A stretch of 64,000 nucleotides of DNA from an uncultured Christensenella sp. (GCA_910578325.1 CAJTQT010000001.1:124001-188000), one strand, 5' to 3'. Counted from the first letter of the stretch, positions 53,519 to 61,833 are shown. The notes: generated from the sequence alone by a model not told the origin. Numbers and translations are program-made.

Positions 53519-54794
53519 CTTTATCCTCCTCCGATATTTCGCTTATTGCATAGTGTGGTATAGTAGCCAGAAAACTGTTTACGTAAAGCGTCTTCTCCGC
53601 TTTTTCGTATTTTATAGGCTCATACTCCAAAAGTTTTGTCTGTGTGCTCTTGATTCCCTTTTGCAATTCCATAGACGTAACGCCTACGTCAACGCTCTTT
53701 TTCGCCTCCATAAATGCGGCAATTAAATCCATAACTTTTATAAGTTTGCCGAAAACATACGGAGGCTTATTCGTTCTATCATCAAATGGCTCAAAGACAT
53801 ATATAGTTTTCCCACTATGTCGCTCTGCCTTTACACCCAGCAATTGCTCAAACTCGTTTTTCCATTTTGAATCGAGTCTATCCAGCATTGTTTCTTTGAC
53901 AATCCTATACTCATATCGCGCCAGAAGAGTTTTAAGATTCTCTATTTTATTTTTTATAGGCGATATGATATCCCTTGTAAGACTCTCGGGCAAATCGTGA
54001 AATAGCGAGGCATAAAAATTGTTCACGAGATAATCATTCGCAAACTCTTTTTCAATATTGAGACCTTTAATGGTTAAATATGTCAAAACGGCAGTAAACA
54101 TACTGTGACCGAGTACAGAAGTGGATGGCATTCTACACGTCTGTGCCCATCTCGTTTGCGGTCTGAGTTTTTCAAAATAGATATATAACTGAAATAAATT
54201 ACTTGACTTCTCGCGTATTTTTTTTAAAATTGATTGAAGCGTTTCATCTGTGCTCTGTGCTATTTTAGACACCACATCGCCGATTTGAGTTTGAACAGCA
54301 TCCTTATCCACCGCATTTAGGTTGAACTGCTGGATTTGTGTATACTCGCGGTAGGTTACATATTTGTGAGCAAAGTCTATAATTTTACTTTCGACATTCT
54401 CTTTCTCCAAATATTTCAAATAACTTTCAAATTCTTCTTTCTCAATAAAATCATTTAAATGATAGAATTGCTGATTTTCTTTGGAGTAATAAGACTGTAA
54501 TATATAATTATTCCAATCTAATTTGCTTTCCTCCTGAATAAAACTTCTGACAGGCGCCTTGATATCAGAAGTTGCGATATTCGCAAGGTATGAAACTATA
54601 TTGTACGTAACCATTTCATACCAGTTTAAAGTTTTCCCCGTCTTTTCCTCATACTCCTTTCCGATAAGATACGTCAATACAGAATTGAGCGCGTGCTTAT
54701 CAAGTTCCACGTACTCGATGGGACGAATCATATCCGTCCACCGCAAGATGGTAAAACCATCAAAAATCTTCTCTGCCAAATTCCAACCAAACAT
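53475..54794 (-). CDS. HD-domain phosphohydrolase (YfbR-like)
   Basis: This 439-residue protein carries HD-domain metal motifs in the middle: GHSMFTAV near 230, FHDLPESLTRD near 265 and a later Asp in KVMDLIAAF near 375. The two flanking helical regions are longer than in 5'-deoxynucleotidases of about 200 residues. Coupling with a deoxyribosyltransferase suggests a role in deoxynucleotide turnover. The C-terminus is very polar (EEDKDDKKNK). AGGAGG precedes the ATG. Confidence 0.8.
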   Translation of the reverse strand: MFGWNLAEKIFDGFTILRWTDMIRPIEYVELDKHALNSVLTYLIGKEYEEKTGKTLNWYEMVTYNIVSYLANIATSDIKAPVRSFIQEESKLDWNNYILQSYYSKENQQFYHLNDFIEKEEFESYLKYLEKENVESKIIDFAHKYVTYREYTQIQQFNLNAVDKDAVQTQIGDVVSKIAQSTDETLQSILKKIREKSSNLFQLYIYFEKLRPQTRWAQTCRMPSTSVLGHSMFTAVLTYLTIKGLNIEKEFANDYLVNNFYASLFHDLPESLTRDIISPIKNKIENLKTLLARYEYRIVKETMLDRLDSKWKNEFEQLLGVKAERHSGKTIYVFEPFDDRTNKPPYVFGKLIKVMDLIAAFMEAKKSVDVGVTSMELQKGIKSTQTKLLEYEPIKYEKAEKTLYVNSFLATIPHYAISEISEEDKDDKKNKSVSGGTAV

Positions 54795-54972
54795 AATTTC
54801 CTCCTATGTACGTACAGGTTGTTTCTTCCGCGATTTGTCTCCGCGCCGTCCGGATATCAACGCAGAGCAAATCAACAAATTTTTTTTGCGCTGATTGCTT
54901 CTATATAACTAATAACAATTCAACCTGCCCATTTGTCCCAAAATTCTGGAAAATTTTACAAAAAAATTAAAA

Positions 54973-54996
54973 AGCGCGAAATTTTACTTCCGCGCT
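54973..54996 (-). terminator. Terminator of the sigma-factor cassette
   Basis: AGCGCG pairs with CGCGCT across a 12-base loop. A T-rich tail follows on the minus strand, directly after the stop at 55023. Confidence 0.65.
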
Positions 54997-55022
54997 CCCC
55001 TGCTAATTCGTTTAGATTCCGC

Positions 55023-55694
55023 TTATCCGATAAAAATTTTATTTAGAATATCCTCGATTTCAAATTCGGCGAAAGCCACAACGTCAAAATAATAATCGTA
55101 GTCACCTTCTCTGAAATACATTCTCAAAGTTTGAGTTACGGATGTTGGCTGCAACCTGAAATAAAGGACGTTCTTGCCATCCCATTGTATGCTGTCCGAG
55201 AATTTAGGATAACCGAGATATCTGTCGTATATATAATTCTTTTTTACCGCGGAAATCTCGATATAATCTAATTCCTTAAGGTCAAAGAGCAATGAAATCT
55301 GCATTCCTATGACCATATCATAGTTATAAGAGATAGTCGAAAGAACACCTATCTCTTCGCATTCTATAATCGGCATTTTTATATCGAATCCGAAATCGTT
55401 CAAAACGGATAAATTATCTCCAACGTAATCATAAGCGATATCTGAATCTGCGCAATAATGAACGCTTTCTTTTACGATACCTGTAGAACTGTACATAATT
55501 GCTGTCGGCACAGCAATACTCAATACAACAATAAGAGAAACAAGAGCAGAAATCCATACTGTGGATAATTTTGCGGGTTTGACTTTTGCCGCCTGCCCGC
55601 TTCTCTCATTTAACTTTTTGAACGCTACTTCCTTATCCAGTCTTGTAGCGTCAACGTAGTCTTCCATTATCTCGTCAAAAAGTTTATCGTCCAT
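55023..55694 (-). CDS. Single-pass membrane protein, candidate anti-sigma factor
   Basis: This 223-residue protein has an N-terminal cytosolic part of about 45 residues (MDDKLFDEIMEDYVDATRLD), one membrane helix (ISALVSLIVVLSIAVPTAIM) and an extracytoplasmic beta-rich domain of about 150 residues. That topology is typical of anti-sigma factors. The gene shares an operon with a sigma factor, but no zinc-binding anti-sigma motif is visible, so the role is inferred. I prefer the ATG at 55694 to an upstream TTG that overlaps the preceding stop. Confidence 0.6.
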   Translation of the reverse strand: MDDKLFDEIMEDYVDATRLDKEVAFKKLNERSGQAAKVKPAKLSTVWISALVSLIVVLSIAVPTAIMYSSTGIVKESVHYCADSDIAYDYVGDNLSVLNDFGFDIKMPIIECEEIGVLSTISYNYDMVIGMQISLLFDLKELDYIEISAVKKNYIYDRYLGYPKFSDSIQWDGKNVLYFRLQPTSVTQTLRMYFREGDYDYYFDVVAFAEFEIEDILNKIFIG

Positions 55695-55705
55695 ATTCCA
55701 ACCTA

Positions 55706-56590
55706 TCAATAAACGTAAGCCGCGTCGGCGTCGTTGAGTTTGCCGTAATCGCTTACTATGTATAAATTCTCGGAAATATTTTTACCGTTCGACACTTTCA
55801 AAAAAGTCTTCGTTTTGATCAATGCGCCGCTCGCATTATAATAGTTTATCTTATCATATCCAAATACGACGGCAATATGATTGTCATTATATATCTGTTT
55901 CATAATATTGACTTCTTTACCGCTGTCATCAATCAGCGAAAAGGCATATCCGCTCATATACAGAGCAATAGGATTACCGCTTTTCAATTGCGTTTTTACT
56001 TTATTTAAGTCGAGCGCGCCGTTTGTCATAACAGAATTATATGTAATATTCAAGCCTTTCCCATTGATATACTTTTTCAATCCGCTCTGAAACTGACTTC
56101 TCGTCGCGCCGTCACCGCTCTGATTCGTCTGCATATATGTAAACAAAGTATTAATAACCGCTTGTTTTTGCGTTAAATTTCTTGTCATAGAATGATAATT
56201 ATATTCTGTTCCCCTCATAACACCCACGGTGACATTAGGAATCAAATCGTCAAAATATCTGTCATAAAATCCTATGATATTTGCGCCCGCAACAGCCGCG
56301 CACGCATTTTTGAGCGCAGAATCTGTATTATAATAATTTGGATAACTGTCGTTTATATTATAGGATTCAACAGATTTTGTCGCATACGATATGGTCTCAT
56401 TAGCCGTACTGTACAAAGTTCCGCCCTTATAAAAAATCTCCGTCTCGCTTGCGAAAGCGGAATCGTCGGCGTACGCTACGGTCGGATTTGTCAATTTAAA
56501 AGTCATTGCCATCGCTACGGCGAAAACTGCCGCAAGCAGAATTGCTGTGAGTATTCGAATCTTTTTGCTTTTAACTTTGATTTTCATCAT
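55706..56590 (-). CDS. Secreted C39-like cysteine peptidase
   Basis: This 294-residue protein has a signal peptide with a probable cleavage after AYA (residue 41). The mature part shows the C39-like papain fold: Cys97 in KNACAAVAGANIIGFYD, and His238 in NDNHIAVVFGYDKI, the usual pair. The N-terminal residue giving the oxyanion hole is less clear. It probably acts outside the cell. It lies between the sigma factor and the membrane protein, so it could be target, sensor protease or effector of that regulon. AGAGG precedes two adjacent ATG codons; either could be used. Confidence 0.75.
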   Translation of the reverse strand: MMKIKVKSKKIRILTAILLAAVFAVAMAMTFKLTNPTVAYADDSAFASETEIFYKGGTLYSTANETISYATKSVESYNINDSYPNYYNTDSALKNACAAVAGANIIGFYDRYFDDLIPNVTVGVMRGTEYNYHSMTRNLTQKQAVINTLFTYMQTNQSGDGATRSQFQSGLKKYINGKGLNITYNSVMTNGALDLNKVKTQLKSGNPIALYMSGYAFSLIDDSGKEVNIMKQIYNDNHIAVVFGYDKINYYNASGALIKTKTFLKVSNGKNISENLYIVSDYGKLNDADAAYVY

Positions 56591-56624
56591 TGCACCTCTT
56601 TTTGCTTTATATAACTATAACAAC

Positions 56625-57197
56625 TCAGACATCGGTTTTGTCCCAGAAAATTAGGAAAATTTCCGATTTTATTTTTTTAAGTGCCTCTTTTTGTATTCTT
56701 CCGACGTTGGATTTGGAAAGTTTAAGTTCGGACGCAATCTGTCTTACGGTTTTACCTTCGAATATGCAAAGTTGTATAATTTCGTTTTCTAAGTCGCTCA
56801 ATTTGCTAAGTGCTTCATCAACTGCGAGTTTGGAATCAAGATTATCCGTCAATTGACTGTGGTCATAACACTCTATACGACTGTAATCGACAAACCGAAC
56901 ATTATTGCCCTTTCGTCGTTTTAGGTATTTCAGCCGATTGAGAGCCATTCGCGTCATAACTTTGCAAAGATAACTGAATCCGTTATTGAAAAATATAAAA
57001 GCGTCGCAAATTCTGTAAATATCCGCCCAGAAATCCTGCTCCAAATCAAGGGCTTCGTCTTCGTCGCCCATATATCTGAGAGCAATATGTCTAAGCGTCG
57101 GTTCGACTAACTCGTACAGGCGCGAAAGAGACGCCTCATCTCTTCTCTTGACGCCCAGAATGCAGTTGTTGATTTCGTTTTTCTTTTGTGTGTCCAT
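56625..57197 (-). CDS. ECF-type RNA polymerase sigma factor
   Basis: This 190-residue protein has region 2 (DLEQDFWADIYRI, then FSYLCKVMTRMALNRLKYLK) and region 4 with a helix-turn-helix (FEGKTVRQIASELKLSKSNV). The spacing is that of extracytoplasmic-function sigma factors. It should direct transcription of its own operon and possibly others. A TTGTAA-16-TAAGAT promoter-like sequence lies about 30 bases upstream. No strong ribosome binding site is present. It opens a three-gene operon with the secreted peptidase and the membrane protein. Confidence 0.88.
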   Translation of the reverse strand: MDTQKKNEINNCILGVKRRDEASLSRLYELVEPTLRHIALRYMGDEDEALDLEQDFWADIYRICDAFIFFNNGFSYLCKVMTRMALNRLKYLKRRKGNNVRFVDYSRIECYDHSQLTDNLDSKLAVDEALSKLSDLENEIIQLCIFEGKTVRQIASELKLSKSNVGRIQKEALKKIKSEIFLIFWDKTDV

Positions 57198-57383
57198 ATT
57201 TCACTTTTCAAACATTTTTAATTCATCTTAACACAAAATCAAAAATTTACAACAGGTTTACCAAAATGAGGGTATATTTTTATCGTAAAGTATGCAGTCC
57301 TTATAAATCCGAATCGAACAAACTGTCCGTCTTCTGAAACTTGTATTTGAAACCGAACTTGCCAAAACGCCGAAGCACTTGTT

Positions 57384-57839
57384 TTATTGTTCGCGCTCCT
57401 GCACGGGCGCAACGTTTTTACAACATATAAGAATATGATTTACCGCAAAAACCACAGCGAATACTATGAGCGGAATATTTGCCAAAACAATTCCGCTGAA
57501 TAAGAATATGCAAGACGGGATTATAGAGAGCGACAACGCCTTCAATTTGCCGTCTTTGTTTCCACAAACTATCCAGAATATCAGATACGCTAAACACAAA
57601 ATTCCGTTAACCGATAAATAGACAATAAACGCATTGCTAAACCAAAAGTTAAAATATGTGTACGGAATATTGAATATCATAAACACAAAACACCCGTATC
57701 TGCCTATTTGTTCAGTAATTACAGCCGCTTTATTTTTATAAATGCCGCCGCCTTTGTTTTTCATTTTTACGGCATAAATTATGTTTGGTATCATAATAAT
57801 CGCCATTATGACAAGTCCGCAATAATTAAACCAACTCAT
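57384..57839 (-). CDS. Small polytopic membrane protein
   Basis: This 151-residue protein has four hydrophobic helices and a short cytosolic loop (VKMKNKGGGIYKNKAAVI). I recognise no family; similar small proteins are common in Clostridia. It follows the PNPOx-type gene by seven bases and is probably cotranscribed. Residues after the last helix include two cysteines (ICCKN). Confidence 0.65.
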   Translation of the reverse strand: MSWFNYCGLVIMAIIMIPNIIYAVKMKNKGGGIYKNKAAVITEQIGRYGCFVFMIFNIPYTYFNFWFSNAFIVYLSVNGILCLAYLIFWIVCGNKDGKLKALSLSIIPSCIFLFSGIVLANIPLIVFAVVFAVNHILICCKNVAPVQEREQ

Positions 57840-57846
57840 AAAATAA

Positions 57847-58263
57847 TCACAACTCTATCTTTTCTATTTTAAAATCACAATAATACTCTGCCGATATTCC
57901 TTTAAATTTTAAAACGCAATAATCGGGATCGGTTACCCCTTGTTTATAAAAGATTCTATCTCCGAAACGCCAGATCTCTTCCTTTGTCGTTTGGTCGTTG
58001 CAAACTTTCATTTCGCCTATCATTGAAACTCCCTGATACTTCACTTTCCCGCGTTTAAAGAAATAAATACACGCCTTATTGTTTGCCAAATACTGTTTAA
58101 CTTTGTTGGACGAAGTGTTGGTAGAAAAATAGATTTCATTTCCGTCAATTTTACGCGGAGCAAGCATTGCTCTTATTATGGGATAACCTTGCTCGTTGAC
58201 AGAGGCGATAAACGCCGTTTTTTGTTTGGTTATAAATTGAAAAATATGTTCTTTATCTATCAT
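57847..58263 (-). CDS. PNPOx-like flavin-binding protein
   Basis: This 138-residue split-beta-barrel protein has KQKTAFIASVNEQGYPIIRA and IYFSTNTSSNKVKQYLANN, the usual pattern of small pyridoxamine-phosphate-oxidase-like proteins that bind FMN, F420 or haem. Length and lack of other domains suggest a general-stress-type reductase. I chose the ATG at 58263, with GGAGAG upstream. The promoter at 58299-58327 belongs to it. Confidence 0.8.
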   Translation of the reverse strand: MIDKEHIFQFITKQKTAFIASVNEQGYPIIRAMLAPRKIDGNEIYFSTNTSSNKVKQYLANNKACIYFFKRGKVKYQGVSMIGEMKVCNDQTTKEEIWRFGDRIFYKQGVTDPDYCVLKFKGISAEYYCDFKIEKIEL

Positions 58264-58298
58264 AGATTCTCTCCATACAATTACAGTTCGTCGCTTCA

Positions 58299-58327
58299 AT
58301 TATAATGCAATAACTGAATTCTAACAA
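58299..58327 (-). promoter_or_regulatory. Promoter of the PNPOx-like operon
   Basis: TTGTTA (58327-58322), a 17-base spacer and TATAAT (58304-58299), about 35 bases upstream of the ATG. Confidence 0.65.
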
Positions 58328-58487
58328 GCGCTATTAACATTTTTTGATCTATTGGCGAATATTGTCGATATTTGTCGAAATTTATAATCTAAACATTATC
58401 ATAACATAACTGTCAACTTACGAACTCTTATTCGTTTAGCAAATTTTGACTACTTTTGTCGAACTGAAAAAACTTTGCCAAATCCTG

Positions 58488-58516
58488 TTGATTTTCTTCC
58501 GTTCGCAGTGTAATAT
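58488..58516 (+). promoter_or_regulatory. Promoter of the candidate small RNA
   Basis: TTGATT (58488-58493), a 17-base spacer and TAATAT (58511-58516). It faces right, and no plus-strand protein gene follows. Confidence 0.55.
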
Positions 58517-58522
58517 AGCGAT

Positions 58523-58608
58523 ACAAGTCACCGTTGAGTTTTTGCTTCCTTGTTTTTTCTATCAGTAGCGGTTGCTAAAAGGGATATCAGAAGATATCCC
58601 CTTTTTTT
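58523..58608 (+). ncRNA. Candidate small RNA of about 85 bases
   Basis: A promoter with a 17-base spacer is followed, about 55 bases after the predicted start, by an intrinsic terminator: GGGATATC (58581-58588) pairing with GATATCCC (58593-58600), then C and eight T's. A second stem, ACAAG (near 58523) with CTTGT (near 58549), may form at the 5' end. No reading frame with a ribosome binding site lies between them. I do not recognise an RNA family. It sits between the PNPOx-like operon and a lipoprotein gene, both on the other strand. Confidence 0.5.
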
Positions 58609-58700
58609 TATGCTTCGATTTTCGCCGTTATACTACATTGTATCAATGAAAACATAGTGTCTCCTTACGGTGCAATAATAAGTTCCACCACGACTTGTCT

Positions 58701-59294
58701 TTATTCGTTCAAAGCAATTTCCCAATTCGATATCGTGTATTTTGTTTTAGCCCACTCTTTCCAGGACGCTCCGCCCTCGTTCAAATCTGTTTCAAAATGC
58801 AAATCGAGAAAACATCCGCCATCAACATTACGCCCAAACATAAAATTATTTTCAAAATCAATAGTTATTGTTTGAATTTCTCCTGCCTTTAAATCAAATT
58901 CAAATCTTGAATAGACTTTTATCATTTCCCCTAAATTACCATAAAATTCAAGCATCCAATACCCGACGACATCTCGATCTGCAATAATATCGAACTGCAA
59001 TGCTCCAAATTCATAGCCGAATTTTTCTTTATTAAAATTAAATAAAATATTGTGGTACGCTTCTGTTTCAGAACCCGTTTCATAAATAGAAGGTACTACA
59101 TTATTAGTCCTTTTCCAGTCCGAGGCAGTTGCAACGTCATCATTCCAAACCAACTTGCTGACGCTTGTTAGCGCCTCAGAAGCCGTCATAGACTCGAGGT
59201 CAATTTCTTCGTTTACGTTACACGCACAAAGAACGGTAGTGAGTGACGCAACCAATGCGATAATCGCTACAATAAGCACAATTCTCTTTTTCAT
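58701..59294 (-). CDS. Lipoprotein of unknown function
   Basis: This 197-residue protein has lipobox VLCAC (cysteine near residue 25). The mature domain reads like a carbohydrate-binding beta sandwich: FGALQFDIIADRDVVGYWML, FEFDLKAGEIQTITIDFEN. No catalytic motif is visible. AAGGAG lies before the ATG. It stands alone, next to a stretch of gene fragments. Confidence 0.7.
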   Translation of the reverse strand: MKKRIVLIVAIIALVASLTTVLCACNVNEEIDLESMTASEALTSVSKLVWNDDVATASDWKRTNNVVPSIYETGSETEAYHNILFNFNKEKFGYEFGALQFDIIADRDVVGYWMLEFYGNLGEMIKVYSRFEFDLKAGEIQTITIDFENNFMFGRNVDGGCFLDLHFETDLNEGGASWKEWAKTKYTISNWEIALNE

Positions 59295-59371
59295 AAATTT
59301 GCTCCTTTATGTAATTTAATGTTTTTATGTTTTTTTAGCACATCAGCACAAGTGCTAAAAAACTATTTGTT

Positions 59372-59560
59372 TTAACTGTTTTCCATATCATCCAACATTG
59401 CTTCGGTAAAGTCATTCAATTTAACCGACGTTGCGCCATTGTTGGTTTCATAATAATCACTACTCTCCCCTGCCGTCTCACCTGCAGGCATATTCTGCAC
59501 CATATCTGCAAGGGACGGACGAGATACGGTATTTGAACCAGTAATGCTCTCGCCTTGATC
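59372..59560 (-). pseudogene. C-terminal fragment of an unknown protein
   Basis: Between a TAG at 59563 and a TAA at 59372 the frame reads like a protein tail: SRPSLADMVQNMPAGE, then NGATSVKLNDFTEAMLDDM. It lacks a credible start, and only an internal ATG is present. It is probably the end of a gene truncated by decay or excision. The inverted repeat at 59332-59361 just after it has its T-run on the wrong side to be a terminator. Confidence 0.4.
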
Positions 59561-59601
59561 CTAACGTGCCATAGAATTGACAAAAAATCAAGTAAAGTAT
59601 A

Positions 59602-59935
59602 TCATAAAAAGCCATCAAGTGCTACTGAATAATAGAACTTTGACGGCTTTCCTTTAACTGGCGGAGAGTTTTCCCGTTTATGCGAACCTAAATTAAGAGA
59701 AAAAGCAGGGTTTAGAGCCTGCTTTTCTATATTTTCCGCATTATCAAAGTGTTTTCCTTTGATTGGCGGTTGTTCTGTAAAGTTATATGTGATTACTATT
59801 TTATCGGCATGGATATTCATTTGTTTCCACTTCATTTTTGACAGTTACCAAAGTTTTTTCTCTCAACTTATTTATCAAAATATCTTTTACCTTTCGCTCT
59901 ATATTAAGTCTCCGACAAACGGGAAGTTGTATGTT
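59602..59935 (-). pseudogene. Frameshifted remnant, possibly a recombinase tail
   Basis: One frame reads LNIERKVKDILINKLREK from about 59930. A second frame takes over near 59830 with IHADKIVITYNFTEQPPIKG and ends at 59602. The DKIVITYNF stretch resembles the last strand of large serine recombinases common in Clostridia elements. Together they suggest one gene broken by a frameshift and missing its 5' part. The family assignment is tentative. Position next to tRNA-Ser fits a decayed integrated element. Confidence 0.4.
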
Positions 59936-60281
59936 AAACGATGTTTTCGCCTAATATTATTTTAGGCATTGTGGTTAAATACCTATTCCAACGTTTATAG
60001 AATTTTTCTACACCGAGTTTTGAGACTCTTGCATGAGATTCTTCATTTTCCAGCACCCAATATAAAACATATGTTACCTTGCCGACATTTCGCGTGAGTC
60101 GAACAGGCAATTCACCCTCTTTAACAGCATTAAAATCTTTTTGTCGGTGAGTACGTTTTATATAGTGTACATCAATAACACCATCTTGGTTCAAATAAAA
60201 TTCTGCTACTTCTCTCATTAGTTCTTCAATTTCATCTAACTTGGTAAGTTTTGCCTCATATATGCATATTTCATTAAACAT
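59934..60281 (-). CDS. ABM/dimeric ferredoxin-fold-like protein
   Basis: This 115-residue protein shows the beta-alpha-beta order of antibiotic-biosynthesis-monooxygenase-type dimers (EICIYEAKLTKLDEIEELM, FYLNQDGVIDVHYIKR). It ends with an unusual basic tail, KFYKRWNRYLTTMPKI. Cofactor residues are not evident. The start at 60281 is preceded by GAGGAA, and it has a consensus-like promoter at 60318-60346. Confidence 0.55.
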   Translation of the reverse strand: MFNEICIYEAKLTKLDEIEELMREVAEFYLNQDGVIDVHYIKRTHRQKDFNAVKEGELPVRLTRNVGKVTYVLYWVLENEESHARVSKLGVEKFYKRWNRYLTTMPKIILGENIV

Positions 60282-60317
60282 AAAATATTTCCTCAAATTA
60301 CTGTTTATCGTACAATT

Positions 60318-60346
60318 ATTATAGCAAAACCAAAATACTTAATCAA
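60318..60346 (-). promoter_or_regulatory. Promoter of the ABM-like gene
   Basis: TTGATT (60346-60341), a 17-base spacer and TATAAT (60323-60318). An AAGGCACT/AGTGCCTT inverted repeat lies just upstream (about 60355-60386). Confidence 0.65.
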
Positions 60347-60392
60347 GCAAACAGTAAGGCACTCCGAGATTTCTCTCAAAGTGCCTTTATCG

Positions 60393-60551
60393 CTATTTTG
60401 TAAAGTTGCCGTTCTCATCACGCTTTTGTGTTTTCCACGCTGTCGGTGTAGGCGGTTCCGGCGACGCTATATTCATTCCAACGCAAACGCCGAAGTAATC
60501 TCTTTCAAAGAATAATACGAACTCACTTTGGCGTGGGTTCGTATTATTCAC
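60393..60551 (-). CDS. Possible 52-residue protein just after tRNA-Ser
   Basis: A GTG at 60551, four bases after the tRNA 3' end, opens a 52-codon frame ending at a TAG: FVLFFERDYFGVCVGMN, then PEPPTPTAWKTQKRDENGNF. The composition looks protein-like. No ribosome binding site is present, and the first codons form a 13-bp hairpin. It may be a fragment of a decayed element and not an expressed gene. I know no family. Confidence 0.3.
   Translation of the reverse strand: MNNTNPRQSEFVLFFERDYFGVCVGMNIASPEPPTPTAWKTQKRDENGNFTK
60510..60549 (-). terminator. Hairpin downstream of tRNA-Ser
   Basis: GAATAATACGAAC (60510-60522) pairs perfectly with GTTCGTATTATTC (60537-60549). It begins six bases after the tRNA and could end its transcription, though only a short T-run follows. 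Confidence 0.5.
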
Positions 60552-60554
60552 TAA

Positions 60555-60646
60555 TGGCGGAGAAAGAGGGATTTGAACCCTCGCTACGATTCACTCGTAC
60601 TACTCCCTTAGCAGGGGAGCCCCTTCAGCCTCTTGGGTATTTCTCC
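60555..60646 (-). tRNA. tRNA-Ser(GCT)
   Basis: The minus strand gives a 92-base gene including an encoded CCA. Acceptor arm GGAGAAA pairs with TTTCTCC, the anticodon loop is CTGCTAA with anticodon GCT, a long variable arm follows (GGGAGTAGTACGAGTGAATC region), and the T-arm is GAGGGTTCAAATCCCTC. The long variable arm confirms a serine tRNA. It reads AGC and AGU codons. Confidence 0.95.
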
Positions 60647-60733
60647 GTATCGCTGAATTATCTGCGCACAGACGACAAATTGCACCGGTCTGAATTCGCA
60701 CTATTTAGATATTACTATCCATACAGCCTATTT

Positions 60734-60763
60734 ATAGTATCATATCCTCAAACCAACTGTCAA
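60734..60763 (-). promoter_or_regulatory. Promoter of tRNA-Ser
   Basis: TTGACA (60763-60758), an 18-base spacer and TACTAT (60739-60734), giving a 5' leader of about 80 bases before the mature tRNA. Confidence 0.55.
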
Positions 60764-60853
60764 TAATTTTTATATTCAAGACATATCATTAGTATATCAA
60801 TTCGGTCAACAGGCTATATTCGGCGACTCGGCGGCATCGATTCCGCCCGCATA

Positions 60854-61720
60854 TCAAAACATAACCAACAAAAAACCGACCAACACACCGATAAACAGCG
60901 ATAACGTCGGAAGTTTGCTTTTCCACATCAGTATGGATTCGGGCAACAGTTCGCCGAAGACAACGTACAGCATCGCGCCACTAGCAAATCCCAGCGAAAG
61001 CACCAACATAATATCGTTGATTCCACCCAAAGCGTATCCCAGCAACGCGCCTAAAACAGTAGGCAAACCGCTCAGAGCGGTGAGCAAAACAGCCTTAACT
61101 TTTCCCATACCTCCCGAAATCAGAGGCACCGACACCGCCATACCTTCCGGCACGTTGTGCAGACCTATCACGATTGCCATAATAAATCCGCTTCCCGAAA
61201 AGAGATTCGCCGTAAGATTCTCGGTGACCGCATAAGACGCGCCGATGACCATACCTTCGGGCAGATTGTGCAAGGCGATGGCGACCATCATCACAAGACC
61301 TGCTACAAACAGATTGGATTTCTCTTTTTTATGCGTTTCGAAATGGTCAGAGTGAATGAGTTCGTCCAAATCATCCGCAGTAGACGGATGGTCCTTGTCT
61401 ATGTGTTTAACCTCGTGATTAGTCCTTTTATCGATAACGTAGTTAAGCGCGTAAACGACGGCATATCCGACTATAACGGCGGCAACAACGATTGCGGGAG
61501 TATATTTAGGCATAGTCCCCTCGCGGACCATTTCGATAGGCTCGCTCATCAAATCGAAACAAACGACGGCAAGCATAATTCCCGCGGCAAAAGACAGCAA
61601 CAGGCTTACGACCTTATTTGAATCGCGCTTTAAAAGCGCGCCGACAACGCCGCCTAAACCCGTGCCTACAACACCGGATATAAAAGTGATTATAATAATT
61701 GCTAGGTATTCCAAACCCAT
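60854..61720 (-). CDS. ZIP-family metal transporter
   Basis: This 288-residue protein has eight membrane helices, the paired metal-site motifs HNLPEGMVIGAS and HNVPEGMAVSVP, and a His/Asp-rich cytosolic loop between helices 3 and 4 (HIDKDHPSTADD, HSDHFETHKK). It imports zinc or a related divalent metal. The ribosome binding site is weak: AGAGG lies about 15 bases before the ATG. Confidence 0.9.
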   Translation of the reverse strand: MGLEYLAIIIITFISGVVGTGLGGVVGALLKRDSNKVVSLLLSFAAGIMLAVVCFDLMSEPIEMVREGTMPKYTPAIVVAAVIVGYAVVYALNYVIDKRTNHEVKHIDKDHPSTADDLDELIHSDHFETHKKEKSNLFVAGLVMMVAIALHNLPEGMVIGASYAVTENLTANLFSGSGFIMAIVIGLHNVPEGMAVSVPLISGGMGKVKAVLLTALSGLPTVLGALLGYALGGINDIMLVLSLGFASGAMLYVVFGELLPESILMWKSKLPTLSLFIGVLVGFLLVMF

Positions 61721-61833
61721 ACAGAATCTATTCGCCTCTTACGCGTTTCTTATACATAACCTTAACGCATTATTTATAATAACACAAATTTTTAGATAGA
61801 CATCAAATTTTAATATAAAAATTTAAATAAATT

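Noticed and set aside
59332..59361. Inverted repeat TTTTTAGCAC / GTGCTAAAAA considered as a terminator.
   Set aside because: On either strand the T-run precedes the stem and A's follow it, the reverse of an intrinsic terminator.
59659..59667. TGGCGGAGA, identical to the 3' end of the tRNA-Ser gene, considered as a duplicated attachment site.
   Set aside because: Nine bases is too short in a window of this size, and the rest of the tRNA end does not match.
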